The notes: generated by a model from the sequence alone, not told the origin. A DNA stretch of 64,000 nucleotides from Mesorhizobium sp. NZP2077 (GCF_013170805.1 NZ_CP051293.1:3850001-3914000), one strand, 5' to 3'. Shown: positions 32,236-41,045, counted from the first letter of the stretch. A program made the numbers and translations.

Positions 32236-34646
32236 CGTACCAGCTGACCGAGCTCGTCGTCAGCAACTTTCGCAGCATCAAGGGTACGCTAACGATCCCG
32301 CTCGATGCTCCGATCGTTCTCGTTCACGGCCCGAATGGCGTCGGCAAGACCAGCATCGCAACCGCCATCGAACTTGCCCTGACGGGTGACGTAGGGGGCC
32401 TAAGGCGGTCCGACGAGAAGGTTCAGAACCATCTCGTCAATCGCGATGCGTTGGAGGCAGCCATTGTGTTGCGGATGACTGGCGGACCCAAGTCGGAGAC
32501 GAACATATCGATCCGCGACGGCCTCATTCGCGGAACGCCTATTCTCGACGACGATGGCCGGATCTTTTTCACGGACCGCTGCTATTTGTCTCAATCCACT
32601 CTCGGTCGGCTGCTGGATATCTATCAAGCGCCAACATCGCGCGATCCGTCTAACACGCCATTGACGAGCTTTGTGAAGAAGCTGCTGGGGCTCGACCAGC
32701 TCGAAGCACTCATCGACGGAGTGCACCCGGCCGGCCACAAGGCGCGAATGTCCAAGCTCAGCGCTGATTTCGATCGCGCCGATCAACTCGAAGGGCGATT
32801 GCAGGGCGAACAGCGCGAAATCGATGCGCTACAGCGCAGCCAAAATGCTGAAATCGCCCGGTTGAAAGCGGAATTCGAGCAGCTTCGCAAGACTCTCGAG
32901 TTGCCCGAAGATTTGTCCGCCGCCGCTGCAATGCTCGCCAAGAGCGAGGATCCCGAACTCGTAGCGCGACATGAAGCGCGTGTGAGCGGCGTGACGTCGC
33001 TTCAGTTTCAATGGTCGAGCTTCACGTCGAAGGAAGCGCAGGAGGATCGCGCATCTCTTGAAACTGAAGAGGCTGACGCCGCGCGGGCTCTGGAAAGTTA
33101 TAGTGCAGGGCCGGGCCGCCGGCTCGCCACCTCCATTTCAAGCATTCGGCCGATCTTTCCCGATTCGGCCGACCCCGAGCGGACCGATCCGGAAGAGGCG
33201 CGCATCGGTGCGATCCGATTGGTCGATCGCGAAATCGTGCGACTCGATGGGCTGCTGTCATCGGCCGCTGCCGCGAGCCAGTCGATCAGCGTCAGGGATC
33301 AGTCGATCAGTCAGCAGCAGGCCCGGCTGAAGCTGTTGAACGAGCAGATCGCCGATATCGCCGGAGATTCGGCCGGGCTTGGACAGGCGCTGGCGGCGTT
33401 GCTGCCGCATGTCACCGATGATGTCTGTCCGGTCTGCGATCGGGCCTTCAATGAGGTGTCCGAGATTAGGTTGCGGACCCACTTGTCGCAGGAAGTGGCC
33501 CGACTGATTGGACAGTCCGAGAAGCTCAATTCGCTCATTGCGGAACGCCAACAGGTCCAGACGCGGCTTGCAGGGTTCGAGCGAAGCCGCAGCGCCGAAA
33601 CCGCGCGCGTGATCACACCTATAGATGCAACCACGTACCAGCAGCGGCTGGCGACGCTGCGCACTGCCAAGGGCGAACTCGAAGCCCTTGCAGTGGAGAC
33701 CGTACAGGGAACTGGGATCCGCAACCGTCACGCGACTGCAGCAAGCAAGGTCGCCCAGTTGCGCTTGCGCGATGCAACGAGCGCAGAAATTCGGAGCACG
33801 CTGTCGACTCTGGCGGAAACGATTGCCGAGCCGCCGATCGGCGAGGCCGAGACAACGCAGGATGCCTTGTCCAGACTGATCTTTGCGACCGAAACCGCAC
33901 TCAAGACGGCTATCGCCCTGCAGGCTGATCGCAAAACCGCAGCGGAGACCATCGCGCGTCTGCTGGCACTTGCGTCTGAAAAGACCGAGCGTGATGCCCA
34001 GACGGCCAGGCGAACCCAGAGGTTGGCTCAACTGACTGCGGCGCAGCGCGCGGTGAAGCGTGAGCGAGATCTCGCGAGCAATCTTGGCCGCGCCGCGACT
34101 GAAGCGCGAAGTACTATCATCGGCCGTGTCTTCAATGAGCGACTGAATGCGATCTGGCGTGACCTGTTCGTTCGTCTCGCGCCAAACGAACCGTTCGTGC
34201 CCGCCTTCATGCTCCCTACATCGGGTGAGAAGACCGTCAACGCCATGCTAGAAACAGTGCACCGCGAAGGGGGTAGCTATGGCAGGCCCGGCGCGATGCT
34301 CAGTGCGGGCAATCTCAACACAGCAGCGCTTACGCTGTTCCTGGCCCTGCATCTGTCGGTGAAGCCAGAGCTACCATGGCTGCTCCTCGACGATCCGGTC
34401 CAGTCGATGGACGAACTCCACGTCGCTCAGTTCGCGGCTTTGCTGCGCACGCTCGCCAAGCGTGAAAAGCGGCAGCTGATCATCGCTATTCATGAGCGTC
34501 CATTGTTCGAATATCTGTCGCTGGAACTGAGCCCTGCGTTCGTGGGGGACAAATTGATCACGGTAGAGGTCAGCAAGTCGCCTGAAGGATCGACGCTTTA
34601 CAGAACAAATGTCGTCGGTTTCGAGCCCGATCGATTGGTCGCATAG
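32232..34646 (+). CDS. Rad50/RecF-like AAA ATPase with zinc-hook motif
   Basis: An 804-residue protein. N-terminal half-ATPase: VVSNFRSIKGTL then Walker A GPNGVGKTS near 33-41. Two coiled-coil stretches (LEGRLQGEQREIDALQRSQN onward, and about 410-620) flank a Rad50-type zinc hook, CPVC at 399-402. The C-terminal half has a signature-like MLSAGNLNTAALTLF and Walker B LLLDDPVQSMD near 716-726, then a His-containing IAIHER switch. It should dimerise on DNA and act as sensor for the SIR2 effector. Last gene of a coupled operon. Confidence 0.9.
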   Translation: MTYQLTELVVSNFRSIKGTLTIPLDAPIVLVHGPNGVGKTSIATAIELALTGDVGGLRRSDEKVQNHLVNRDALEAAIVLRMTGGPKSETNISIRDGLIRGTPILDDDGRIFFTDRCYLSQSTLGRLLDIYQAPTSRDPSNTPLTSFVKKLLGLDQLEALIDGVHPAGHKARMSKLSADFDRADQLEGRLQGEQREIDALQRSQNAEIARLKAEFEQLRKTLELPEDLSAAAAMLAKSEDPELVARHEARVSGVTSLQFQWSSFTSKEAQEDRASLETEEADAARALESYSAGPGRRLATSISSIRPIFPDSADPERTDPEEARIGAIRLVDREIVRLDGLLSSAAAASQSISVRDQSISQQQARLKLLNEQIADIAGDSAGLGQALAALLPHVTDDVCPVCDRAFNEVSEIRLRTHLSQEVARLIGQSEKLNSLIAERQQVQTRLAGFERSRSAETARVITPIDATTYQQRLATLRTAKGELEALAVETVQGTGIRNRHATAASKVAQLRLRDATSAEIRSTLSTLAETIAEPPIGEAETTQDALSRLIFATETALKTAIALQADRKTAAETIARLLALASEKTERDAQTARRTQRLAQLTAAQRAVKRERDLASNLGRAATEARSTIIGRVFNERLNAIWRDLFVRLAPNEPFVPAFMLPTSGEKTVNAMLETVHREGGSYGRPGAMLSAGNLNTAALTLFLALHLSVKPELPWLLLDDPVQSMDELHVAQFAALLRTLAKREKRQLIIAIHERPLFEYLSLELSPAFVGDKLITVEVSKSPEGSTLYRTNVVGFEPDRLVA

Positions 34647-34885
34647 CGAGACACGGCGTTATGATTTTAGGCGAGGTTATTGTCGCCGAATGCGAGCTGT
34701 AGCTGGTGCTCATCCTCCGCGATTCTAAGTGACCATTTGCCTCAGGACAACTGTGGCCATCGATGGCAGGCCAATACCGATGCCCGCCTTTGAATCTCGG
34801 CAGCCTCCGCTCTGACGATCCAAATAGTGGTGATGAGGATTGCGAATAACGTCCTGAAGTAACTCATTTTTCCAGACCTGTCGCC

Positions 34886-36214
34886 TTACGGCGCGTCAAA
34901 TGCTGTTACCGAAAGCGATTGTGGTCGAACGGTTCCGGAAGGGACCGCGTAAAGCGTATAGGTGAGATGTTGCGTGATGATCTGATTCGATGTTGTCTCG
35001 GTCTGCAGTTGCTCGACGCCAGGAAACTGGCCGACGGCGGCGGTATTGAAAAATGATCTGCAATCAGCTCGAAGCATGTCACCAACCGCATATTGGATGC
35101 GGTAGCTCCCGTCGGGGATGCCACGAAACTCCGCAGTAGCGTTATTGCTGACGTAGAACGATGCGGTCATCTTGTTCGAGAACGAATTACGAACTTTCAC
35201 GATGGCCGGACCTCCAGAGCCATTCCTGATTTCCAGGACGTGGCCTTCCGACGACATGGAATTGCTGAATCCTCCCAATGCATCACCGTTTCTTGGGTGG
35301 GTGGCACAGGCATTCGCTACCGGAACCACCTTTTCGGGGGCGGCCTTGGTCGCTCGTGGCGGTGGCGTATAAGTCGACGTGTATGAATGCCGCGGAATTG
35401 GCTTCCCGGTCCACCAAGAGGAAATTTGATCCTGCATGAAGATGCCGACGATCAGCAGCGGAAGCGCTGCTGCCATGGCAACGTACTTCAGGCGCTCGAC
35501 AGGATTGAATTGCCATGGGTTCTTAAGACGGGATCGCTTCGGGTCGATCCCAGCGTTCTCCAGTTCCTTGGACAATTCTGCTGCCCGAGCTGAGATCTCA
35601 GGATCCGATGCCTTTCTGGACATCTGGGCCAGGGAATAGGCGATGTTGACGTTCCCGCGCGACAGGAAGGCCAGGCAATTGTACCAGGTTAGCCTTTCCT
35701 CGGCCTCCTTCGAGTGTTCGCCGCCGAATCCGTTTCCCAGGATAACGCCGACCGTGTAGATCGGCCCCCATGGAAATCCCCACCATCCAGTGAACATTGT
35801 AATCAGGGACGACTTGAAGGCCTCTTTCCTGGCACATGAGGCGCAGAAAATTCCTTGAATGGGTGTCCTGACCGTAGCCAGAACGAAACTGTAGACACGG
35901 CGGAATACGACGTATCTTGGCTGGGCGGTTACCTGTCCGCAGCGGGAGCAGCATATTGGGTCAAGCTGCTTCTGCCTCACCTCTTCAGCCGATGCTTGGT
36001 AGCCTGAGCTGTCGTATTCGGCCCGAGACTCGGGATCGGATAGAATCTTATATGCTGCGTTCACATGCTGAAAGAGAGTCGCGGAGGCATTGCCCGAGGT
36101 GTCCGGATGCGTCTCCTTGGCCCGCTGCCTGAATGCATTCTTGATTTCTTCGGCTGTTGCCGATGGTGAAACGCCAAGGACGGCATAGAGCCCCTTGGGA
36201 TCGCTGTTGCGCAT
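34886..36214 (-). CDS. Membrane protein with N-terminal J domain
   Basis: A 442-residue protein from the start at 36214 (MRNSDPKGLYAVLGVSPSAT); an upstream Met at 36313 is possible. The J domain (1-70) holds the HPD triad at 36-38 (KETHPDTSG), so it can stimulate a DnaK. CCSRCGQV and FCASCARK form a zinc ribbon. Then come one or two hydrophobic stretches (SLITMFTGWWGFPWG; YVAMAAALPLLIVGIFM) and a C-terminal beta-rich domain (ALEIRNGSGGPAIVKV-like, near residue 345 onward). Likely spans the membrane with the J domain inside. It is divergent from the HNH-RecQ gene. Confidence 0.85.
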   Translation of the reverse strand: MRNSDPKGLYAVLGVSPSATAEEIKNAFRQRAKETHPDTSGNASATLFQHVNAAYKILSDPESRAEYDSSGYQASAEEVRQKQLDPICCSRCGQVTAQPRYVVFRRVYSFVLATVRTPIQGIFCASCARKEAFKSSLITMFTGWWGFPWGPIYTVGVILGNGFGGEHSKEAEERLTWYNCLAFLSRGNVNIAYSLAQMSRKASDPEISARAAELSKELENAGIDPKRSRLKNPWQFNPVERLKYVAMAAALPLLIVGIFMQDQISSWWTGKPIPRHSYTSTYTPPPRATKAAPEKVVPVANACATHPRNGDALGGFSNSMSSEGHVLEIRNGSGGPAIVKVRNSFSNKMTASFYVSNNATAEFRGIPDGSYRIQYAVGDMLRADCRSFFNTAAVGQFPGVEQLQTETTSNQIITQHLTYTLYAVPSGTVRPQSLSVTAFDAP

Positions 36215-36407
36215 AGTGTTGCCCCCGAACCCTCGTGACGGGCCTTGCCCAGCCCCCTCACGAGTATTCGAATATTGTCGAAAGCCGTGGATAGCAACGG
36301 AAATGCCGTTCATTAGTGAACATCGGGTTCGATTAAGCCGATAGGTCAGTCTTTCATAAACCTCTTCTGCTATTCCCGTTGTTTTCGGGGACTTGGATGT
36401 AGCGGAA
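36215..36407. promoter_or_regulatory. Divergent promoter region of the J-domain and HNH-RecQ genes
   Basis: About 190 bp separate the preferred starts and must hold both promoters. An AT-rich core (36340-36380, TCATAAACCTCTTCTG) is plausible for the rightward promoter. No operator pattern seen. Confidence 0.4.
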
Positions 36408-38084
36408 ATGGATCAACCGATTGCCACAGATCCGTGGCGCGAGATACGACTTCAAGTTCTCAAGCGCGACAACTACCGCTGCGTCTCGTGCTCGACCCCG
36501 GTGAAATCGTCGGAAGCCGACATCCATCATCTGCTGCCCAAATCGATGGGCGGGACGGACGAACTCTCGAATCTAGTCACCCTTTGCGACGGCTGCCATG
36601 CCGCCCATCATCCGAATCTGGCCGGCGGCCTTGCAAGGCGGGTTATCGAGAGATGGGCAGTCCGGCTGGCCCGCTGGTTGGATACCGATGGCCAGGTTTC
36701 CGAAGGCGTCGGCAATTTCGGCCCGGCTCTCCGCCTATTCGGATTGGATCGCTTCCGGCAAGGCCAATTGCCGATCGTGCTGGCGGCGCTATCCGGAAAA
36801 TCGATCCTGGTGGTCAGCCCAACCGGATCAGGCAAGACCCTCTGCTTCCAACTGCCTGCCGTGCTCCGCCGCGGCCTGACCATGGTCGTCAGCCCTCTCA
36901 AGACTCTGATGTCGGAGCAGGTGTCAGATCTACTCGCCAGGAAAATTCCGGCCACCTTCGTAAACAGTGATTTGAACGCCGAAGAGAAGCAAACCCGGTT
37001 TTCCCATTTGGAACGGGGCGCGATCAAATTGCTGTATCTGGCTCCCGAGCGTTTTTTCGTCCGGAGCGAGGACGAGCGGGCACGGCTGAAGCAGACGAAG
37101 CCATCATTTATTGTCGTCGACGAAGCCCATTGCGTCGATCAGTGGGGCCGGGACTTCCGGCGCGAATACGGCCGCCTCAAGGAAGTCCGCGAAAAGCTGG
37201 GCGGCCCGCCGGTCTTGGCATTCACCGCTACCGCGGGGCGGGAGATGCAGCAGCGCATCCTGGCATCGCTGGGCCTCGAGGACGCCGAAGTTTTCGTTCG
37301 AGACGTTGACAGACCGAATATCGCGTTGCTCCGGTGGCGATGCTCGGTCGAAAAACGTGCGGAGGAAATCGCCTCTCTTCTGCGGTTGCCGCAGGTCCGA
37401 GGACAGAAGGCCATGGTATTCGTGCCGTCGACGAAGGTCGGCGAGGAACTGCAGGCTGCACTACGCAATCTCGGATTGGAGGTGCCCTTCTACCATTCAA
37501 GGCTGGGCAACGCGTGGGAACGCCAGGAACTCGTCAAGCGGTTCCTTGGACAAAGCAAGCCGCCCGTTGACCAGATCATCTGCACGAATGCCTTTGGAAT
37601 GGGTCTCGATGTCCCGAAGGTGCGCCTCGTGATCCACTGGCAGCAATCAGCCTCGGTTGAAGACCAGCTACAGGAATTCGGGCGTGCCGGGAGGGACGGG
37701 AAGCCCTCCGTGGCGGTGATGTTCCACAATGGCTCGAGTATCGGCCGCGACATTTCGAGACTGCGTTTCATGGCCGAGAAGACAGTCGAGTCAGCGCAGG
37801 TTTCCACGTTTGACCGGCAGCAGATGCTGGAGCAGCGTTATCACCAGATCGACCAGGTCAGCGAACTGATGAGAACCCGGTCCTGCATGAGGGCGGCAAT
37901 CTCCGAATATTTTCAGGGACCGAAATCCACCCGACGTCCGAACCTCTCCGTCAGAATTCTGGATTGGGCGTTCGGCGCCAAGTCGAAGACCGGGCATTTC
38001 CGGGCCTGCTGTGATCACTGCGATAAAGCGGAGATCAGACGGAGAGGGCAGATGGGATACGTGTCCAGGATTCTCACTCCATGA
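36408..38084 (+). CDS. HNH nuclease-RecQ helicase fusion
   Basis: A 558-residue protein. Residues about 12-66 are an HNH domain (CVSCSTPV, DIHHLLPKSMGG, LSNLVTLCDGCHAAHH). Then a RecQ-type helicase: Walker A SPTGSGKT at about 137-144, DEAHC near 238, TATAG, and motif VI QEFGRAGRDG. The end carries RecQ-like zinc cysteines (TRSCMRAAISEYF, CCDHCD). There is no HRDC or long winged helix, so it is shorter than housekeeping RecQ (about 610 residues) despite the added nuclease. It should unwind and cut DNA 3' to 5'. The start at 36408 is preferred over TTG at 36393. Confidence 0.93.
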   Translation: MDQPIATDPWREIRLQVLKRDNYRCVSCSTPVKSSEADIHHLLPKSMGGTDELSNLVTLCDGCHAAHHPNLAGGLARRVIERWAVRLARWLDTDGQVSEGVGNFGPALRLFGLDRFRQGQLPIVLAALSGKSILVVSPTGSGKTLCFQLPAVLRRGLTMVVSPLKTLMSEQVSDLLARKIPATFVNSDLNAEEKQTRFSHLERGAIKLLYLAPERFFVRSEDERARLKQTKPSFIVVDEAHCVDQWGRDFRREYGRLKEVREKLGGPPVLAFTATAGREMQQRILASLGLEDAEVFVRDVDRPNIALLRWRCSVEKRAEEIASLLRLPQVRGQKAMVFVPSTKVGEELQAALRNLGLEVPFYHSRLGNAWERQELVKRFLGQSKPPVDQIICTNAFGMGLDVPKVRLVIHWQQSASVEDQLQEFGRAGRDGKPSVAVMFHNGSSIGRDISRLRFMAEKTVESAQVSTFDRQQMLEQRYHQIDQVSELMRTRSCMRAAISEYFQGPKSTRRPNLSVRILDWAFGAKSKTGHFRACCDHCDKAEIRRRGQMGYVSRILTP

Positions 38085-38141
38085 ATGTCGAGTTGACACG
38101 TCGGATAGCCGAAATGAAGTTGTCGCCTGTTGGAGATCACC

Positions 38142-38917
38142 ATGCCGTCAGAATCCCGCTCGCCACGACTCGCCGTTTTGATCGATGCCGACAATGCCTC
38201 GGCCAAGATAGCCGACGGTCTGTTTGAGGAGATCGCCAAGATCGGTGAAGCCAGCGTCCGTCGCATCTATGGCGACTTTTCGAGCGCGCGCTCCAAGACC
38301 TGGGCCGATATCCTTTCAAAGCACGCTATCATCCCTCAGCAACAGTTCGCGTATACAACGGGCAAGAACGCCTCTGATATCACGCTGGTGATCGACGCCA
38401 TGGACCTGCTCCATAGCGGACGGTTTGACGGCTTCTGCCTGGTCTCATCGGATAGCGACTTCACGCGGCTTGCGGCCCGCATCCGAGAGCAGGGCGTCGA
38501 TGTCTTCGGTTTCGGCGAACAGAAGACGCCTGAGAGCTTCCGCCAGGCCTGTCGCCGCTTCATTATACGGAGAACCTGTCGGTGGCCGAGCAAGCTGCCA
38601 ACCAGGATTCCGCCCCTGTGAGCAAAGCTCTCAAATCCCCAAGTGCCGCGACGCCGATAATCAAGAAGATGATCGCCCAGATGGAGAGCGAAGACGGCTG
38701 GGTCTCACTCGGAGCCGTGGGCACCCAGCTTGCCAATCTGGCTTCCGACTTCGACCCGCGGACATTTGGTTTCCGAAAACTAAGCGATCTGGTGCGGAAG
38801 ACGAATGCATTCGACATGGAGCATCCTGAAGGCGGCAGCATGCGTATCCGCATCAAGCCGACCGCAGGGGGTCTCACCCCGACGAAGAAGTCTCCTGGAT
38901 CTCGGTCCAAGGGCTGA
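38142..38917 (+). pseudogene. NYN (PIN-like) RNase with OST-HTH domain, broken by a one-base deletion
   Basis: The first frame (MPSESRSPRLAVLIDADNAS; GGAG site upstream) is a complete NYN domain with LIDADN, KNASDITLVIDAMDLL and LVSSDSDFTRLA acidic residues, ending near FRQACRRFI. At 38563-38566 (ATTATAC) one T seems lost from a TTT; reading on in the other frame gives ENLSVAEQA, then PIIKKMIAQMESEDGWVSLG and FGFRKLSDLVRK, an OST-HTH/LOTUS domain, to a stop at 38917. The joined product would be about 259 residues, the normal NYN-OST-HTH size. A truncated NYN protein (to 38621) may still be made. It could be a true frameshift, programmed slippage, or sequence error. Confidence 0.85.
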
Positions 38918-38936
38918 ACGCGGGGATGGCGACGGC

Positions 38937-39716
38937 ATGACTTATGCCTTGTTCCAGATGTGGTCGGACTTTCGGCAATCCTTGATCAGGAGGCATCAGT
39001 TCTATGTCGAGCAGGCGCAGAAGCGCTTGCTCTCGCAGTTCGAAAACATTGAGCCTGAAGCCGACAGGGCGGGCGAGGTATGGCTGAAAGAGCGCGGTCG
39101 GTACTTTGACCCGGATCGAGATGACGAGGGTAGCTTCTACGAGGCGGCAAACGACGTCCGGATCGAGTTCTACGGTCTCTTGAGTGATATGCGCGAGAAC
39201 ACTCGCCTGAGCGTTGTCGCCGGAATGTTCCATGAGTGGGACAAGCAGTTACGTGGTTGGCTGTCTCGCGAGATTAGGCACTGGCATCATGGTGATATTG
39301 CCGCCGCGAAAATGTGGTCGGTCAATTTCGATCAGATTGCCGAGTTATTAGAGAGCCTGGGCTGGCCGGTCCGAACCACGGATTATTTCAGCAAGCTCGA
39401 TGCCTGCCGCCGCGTGGTCAATGTCTACAAACACGGCAAAGGCGATTCCCTTGATGATCTAAAGAGCCGATATCCGGAATATCTGCCCGATCCGTTCGAG
39501 GGATCTGGGCGGCCTCTCTCACACCTTGAATATCGAGACCACACGCATCTCAAAGTAAGCGACGATCAGCTGCAGGCGTTCTCTGATGCCATCGTTTCGT
39601 TCTGGCAGAATGTTCCCGAGAGCATCTACGACACACAGGTCGCCGAAGTGCCGGATTGGTTCGGCAAGGCCATCCAGAAGGATCAGGCCAATCGAAAACA
39701 GGCGAGGAAGAAATGA
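38937..39716 (+). CDS. Hypothetical helical protein following the NYN gene
   Basis: A 259-residue soluble, charged, mostly helical protein starting MTYALFQMWSDFRQSL. It has a segment RRVVNVYKHGKGDSLDDL that recalls the short N..KH.KG stretch of HEPN-like or DUF-type helical bundles (conserved Asn-x-x-Lys-His-Gly), but I cannot name a family. It is 19 bp after the NYN-OST-HTH locus and overlaps the next gene by 4 bp, so it may be part of the same operon. Confidence 0.6.
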   Translation: MTYALFQMWSDFRQSLIRRHQFYVEQAQKRLLSQFENIEPEADRAGEVWLKERGRYFDPDRDDEGSFYEAANDVRIEFYGLLSDMRENTRLSVVAGMFHEWDKQLRGWLSREIRHWHHGDIAAAKMWSVNFDQIAELLESLGWPVRTTDYFSKLDACRRVVNVYKHGKGDSLDDLKSRYPEYLPDPFEGSGRPLSHLEYRDHTHLKVSDDQLQAFSDAIVSFWQNVPESIYDTQVAEVPDWFGKAIQKDQANRKQARKK

Positions 39717-40444
39717 TGAAAACGACACTCGCATTCGTTTTCGTAACCGCCCTCTCATGGCCTGCGGCCGCGGCATGTCTCGATCTCTCCAAGCAACCTG
39801 CGATTTCCGCATCCGGAGAACTGATCCGACCCATGTTCGCCGGGCCGCCGAATTTCGAGGATGTCCGCAAGGGTGACGCACCGGAGCCGTCCTACATCCT
39901 GGCACTGGATTCCCCGTTCTGCGTCACTGGGGATGACTTTCTGGAAGACGGGCAAACGATCGACCGAATCCAGCTCCTGGATGACAAGGGTATCCTGCTC
40001 AAACTAGTCGGCCATCCCATCGAAGTTACGGGCAACGATCCCTTCGGCGCTCACACCGGGCATCACCATGCCCCCTTGCTGATGGATGTGGTTTCCGCCT
40101 CCCTGAACGAAGTCCCCGCCGACGCCTCGTTAGCACAAACGACTGTGGAAGCGTTCTACCTGTATCTGGAGACCGGGGATGGGGCGTCGGCTGCCATGAA
40201 TGTGGTCCCCGAGAAACGCGGTAAGGGGCCGTTTTCGGCGGCAGCGCTGACGAAATTCTATGGCAACCTGAAACGGCCGCTGAAATTGCTCGGGGTGACA
40301 CAGTCATCCGAGAACCGGTTCAGGGCGAAATACACGTTCGAAACCCAAGATGGTAAAGTCTGCAACGGCTCGTCGATCGTGACCACAAAACAGGCCAGCG
40401 GCATGAACCTGGTGGCGTCGATCAAAGTAGAAAACGGATGCTGA
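39713..40444 (+). CDS. Exported DUF4431-domain protein
   Basis: A 243-residue protein starting MMKTTLAFVFVTALSWPAAA, a clear signal peptide with likely cleavage before ACLDL. Mature residues contain SASGELIRPMFAGPPN, then SYILALDSPFCVTGDDF and GNDPFGAHTGHHHAPLLMDV, the DUF4431 pattern. The last 90 residues (SLAQTTVEAFYLYLETGDG, KFYGNLKRPLKLL) form a second helical domain typical of small periplasmic proteins. Its ATG overlaps the upstream stop (ATGATG). Function unknown; a periplasmic product at the end of a nuclease operon is odd. Confidence 0.75.
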   Translation: MMKTTLAFVFVTALSWPAAAACLDLSKQPAISASGELIRPMFAGPPNFEDVRKGDAPEPSYILALDSPFCVTGDDFLEDGQTIDRIQLLDDKGILLKLVGHPIEVTGNDPFGAHTGHHHAPLLMDVVSASLNEVPADASLAQTTVEAFYLYLETGDGASAAMNVVPEKRGKGPFSAAALTKFYGNLKRPLKLLGVTQSSENRFRAKYTFETQDGKVCNGSSIVTTKQASGMNLVASIKVENGC

Positions 40445-40824
40445 TCGGACCAGACGTCCACTCGCCTCTCGATCCATTCGCGGCGCCCGGCCGCGAGACT
40501 GCCCGTGCGATTATGCCGCGAGCTTCTGGGTTTATGCGGTCGGTCGCACGATGTCGCACAATCACGATGTCGCACAATGATGAGTCAGCACCCCGCGCAG
40601 GCACGTGGTGCTGGTCGATATCCACGGCAAGCAAACGGTTGCGGCTACGTGGAGGAGAGCGCGGTTCGGTCGACACCAAAGCGGAAGCGGTCACGGACGA
40701 AATCGTCAACACCGACAAGTTCAACGAACCCTTGGGGCTCTGCACCGTGGGCCGCAGCATTCCCTTCTCGGCGAACTCCGTTCAGAATGGGCCGTCGATT
40801 ATTTTCAGAATGGGACGCGGGCGC
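40445..40824. other. Right inner edge of the island, without supported genes
   Basis: 380 bp between the DUF4431 gene and the tRNA-Cys promoter. Short open frames on the plus strand have no ribosome binding site or family pattern. A fragment reading VVLVDIHGKQT may be decayed coding sequence. Confidence 0.4.
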
Positions 40825-40852
40825 TTGACGGCATTCTGCCGCCAACCTATTG
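40825..40852 (+). promoter_or_regulatory. tRNA-Cys promoter, right (element-supplied) copy
   Basis: TTGACG, 16 bp, CTATTG, 28 bp before the first tRNA base: the same boxes and spacing as at 1822-1849, but with spacer and leader changes. It drives the only intact tRNA-Cys in the window. Confidence 0.65.
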
Positions 40853-40861
40853 AGTCCGCTC

Positions 40862-40920
40862 GGAACGCCGGGAGCAACGAGGCCTCGTGGCGGAGTGGTT
40901 ACGCAGAGGACTGCAAATCC
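40862..40920 (+). repeat. attR-type direct repeat
   Basis: Identical over 59 bp to 1859-1917. It ends at the 3' side of the anticodon stem of tRNA-Cys; from 40921 the tRNA continues normally. The distance between copies gives an element of about 39.0 kb. Confidence 0.9.
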
Positions 40921-40954
40921 TTGCACCCCGGTTCGATTCCGGGCGAGGCCTCCA
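40881..40954 (+). tRNA. tRNA-Cys(GCA), intact, target of the island
   Basis: Complete 74-nt tRNA including CCA: acceptor GGCCTCG/CGAGGCC, D arm GGCGGAGTGGTTACGC, anticodon arm AGGACTGCAAATCCT (GCA), T arm CCCCGGTTCGATTCCGGG, discriminator T. Its 5' half lies in the direct repeat and so was probably provided by the element; its 3' half is original chromosome. A TCGATTCCGG run and Rho-independent features are absent downstream. Confidence 0.96.
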
Positions 40955-41045
40955 ATACCCGGGCTCCCGCGCGCTCAGCGCCGGAGCCTGACGTTCTCAT
41001 CGAAATGAACCGCGGTTCTGACGCGGCAAGCGGATTGGTTGGAAC

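Noticed and set aside
36408..38084. Housekeeping recQ
   Set aside because: Added HNH domain, no HRDC, shorter length and defence context.
1918..40861. Symbiosis island
   Set aside because: No nod, nif, fix, conjugation or type III/IV secretion genes seen.
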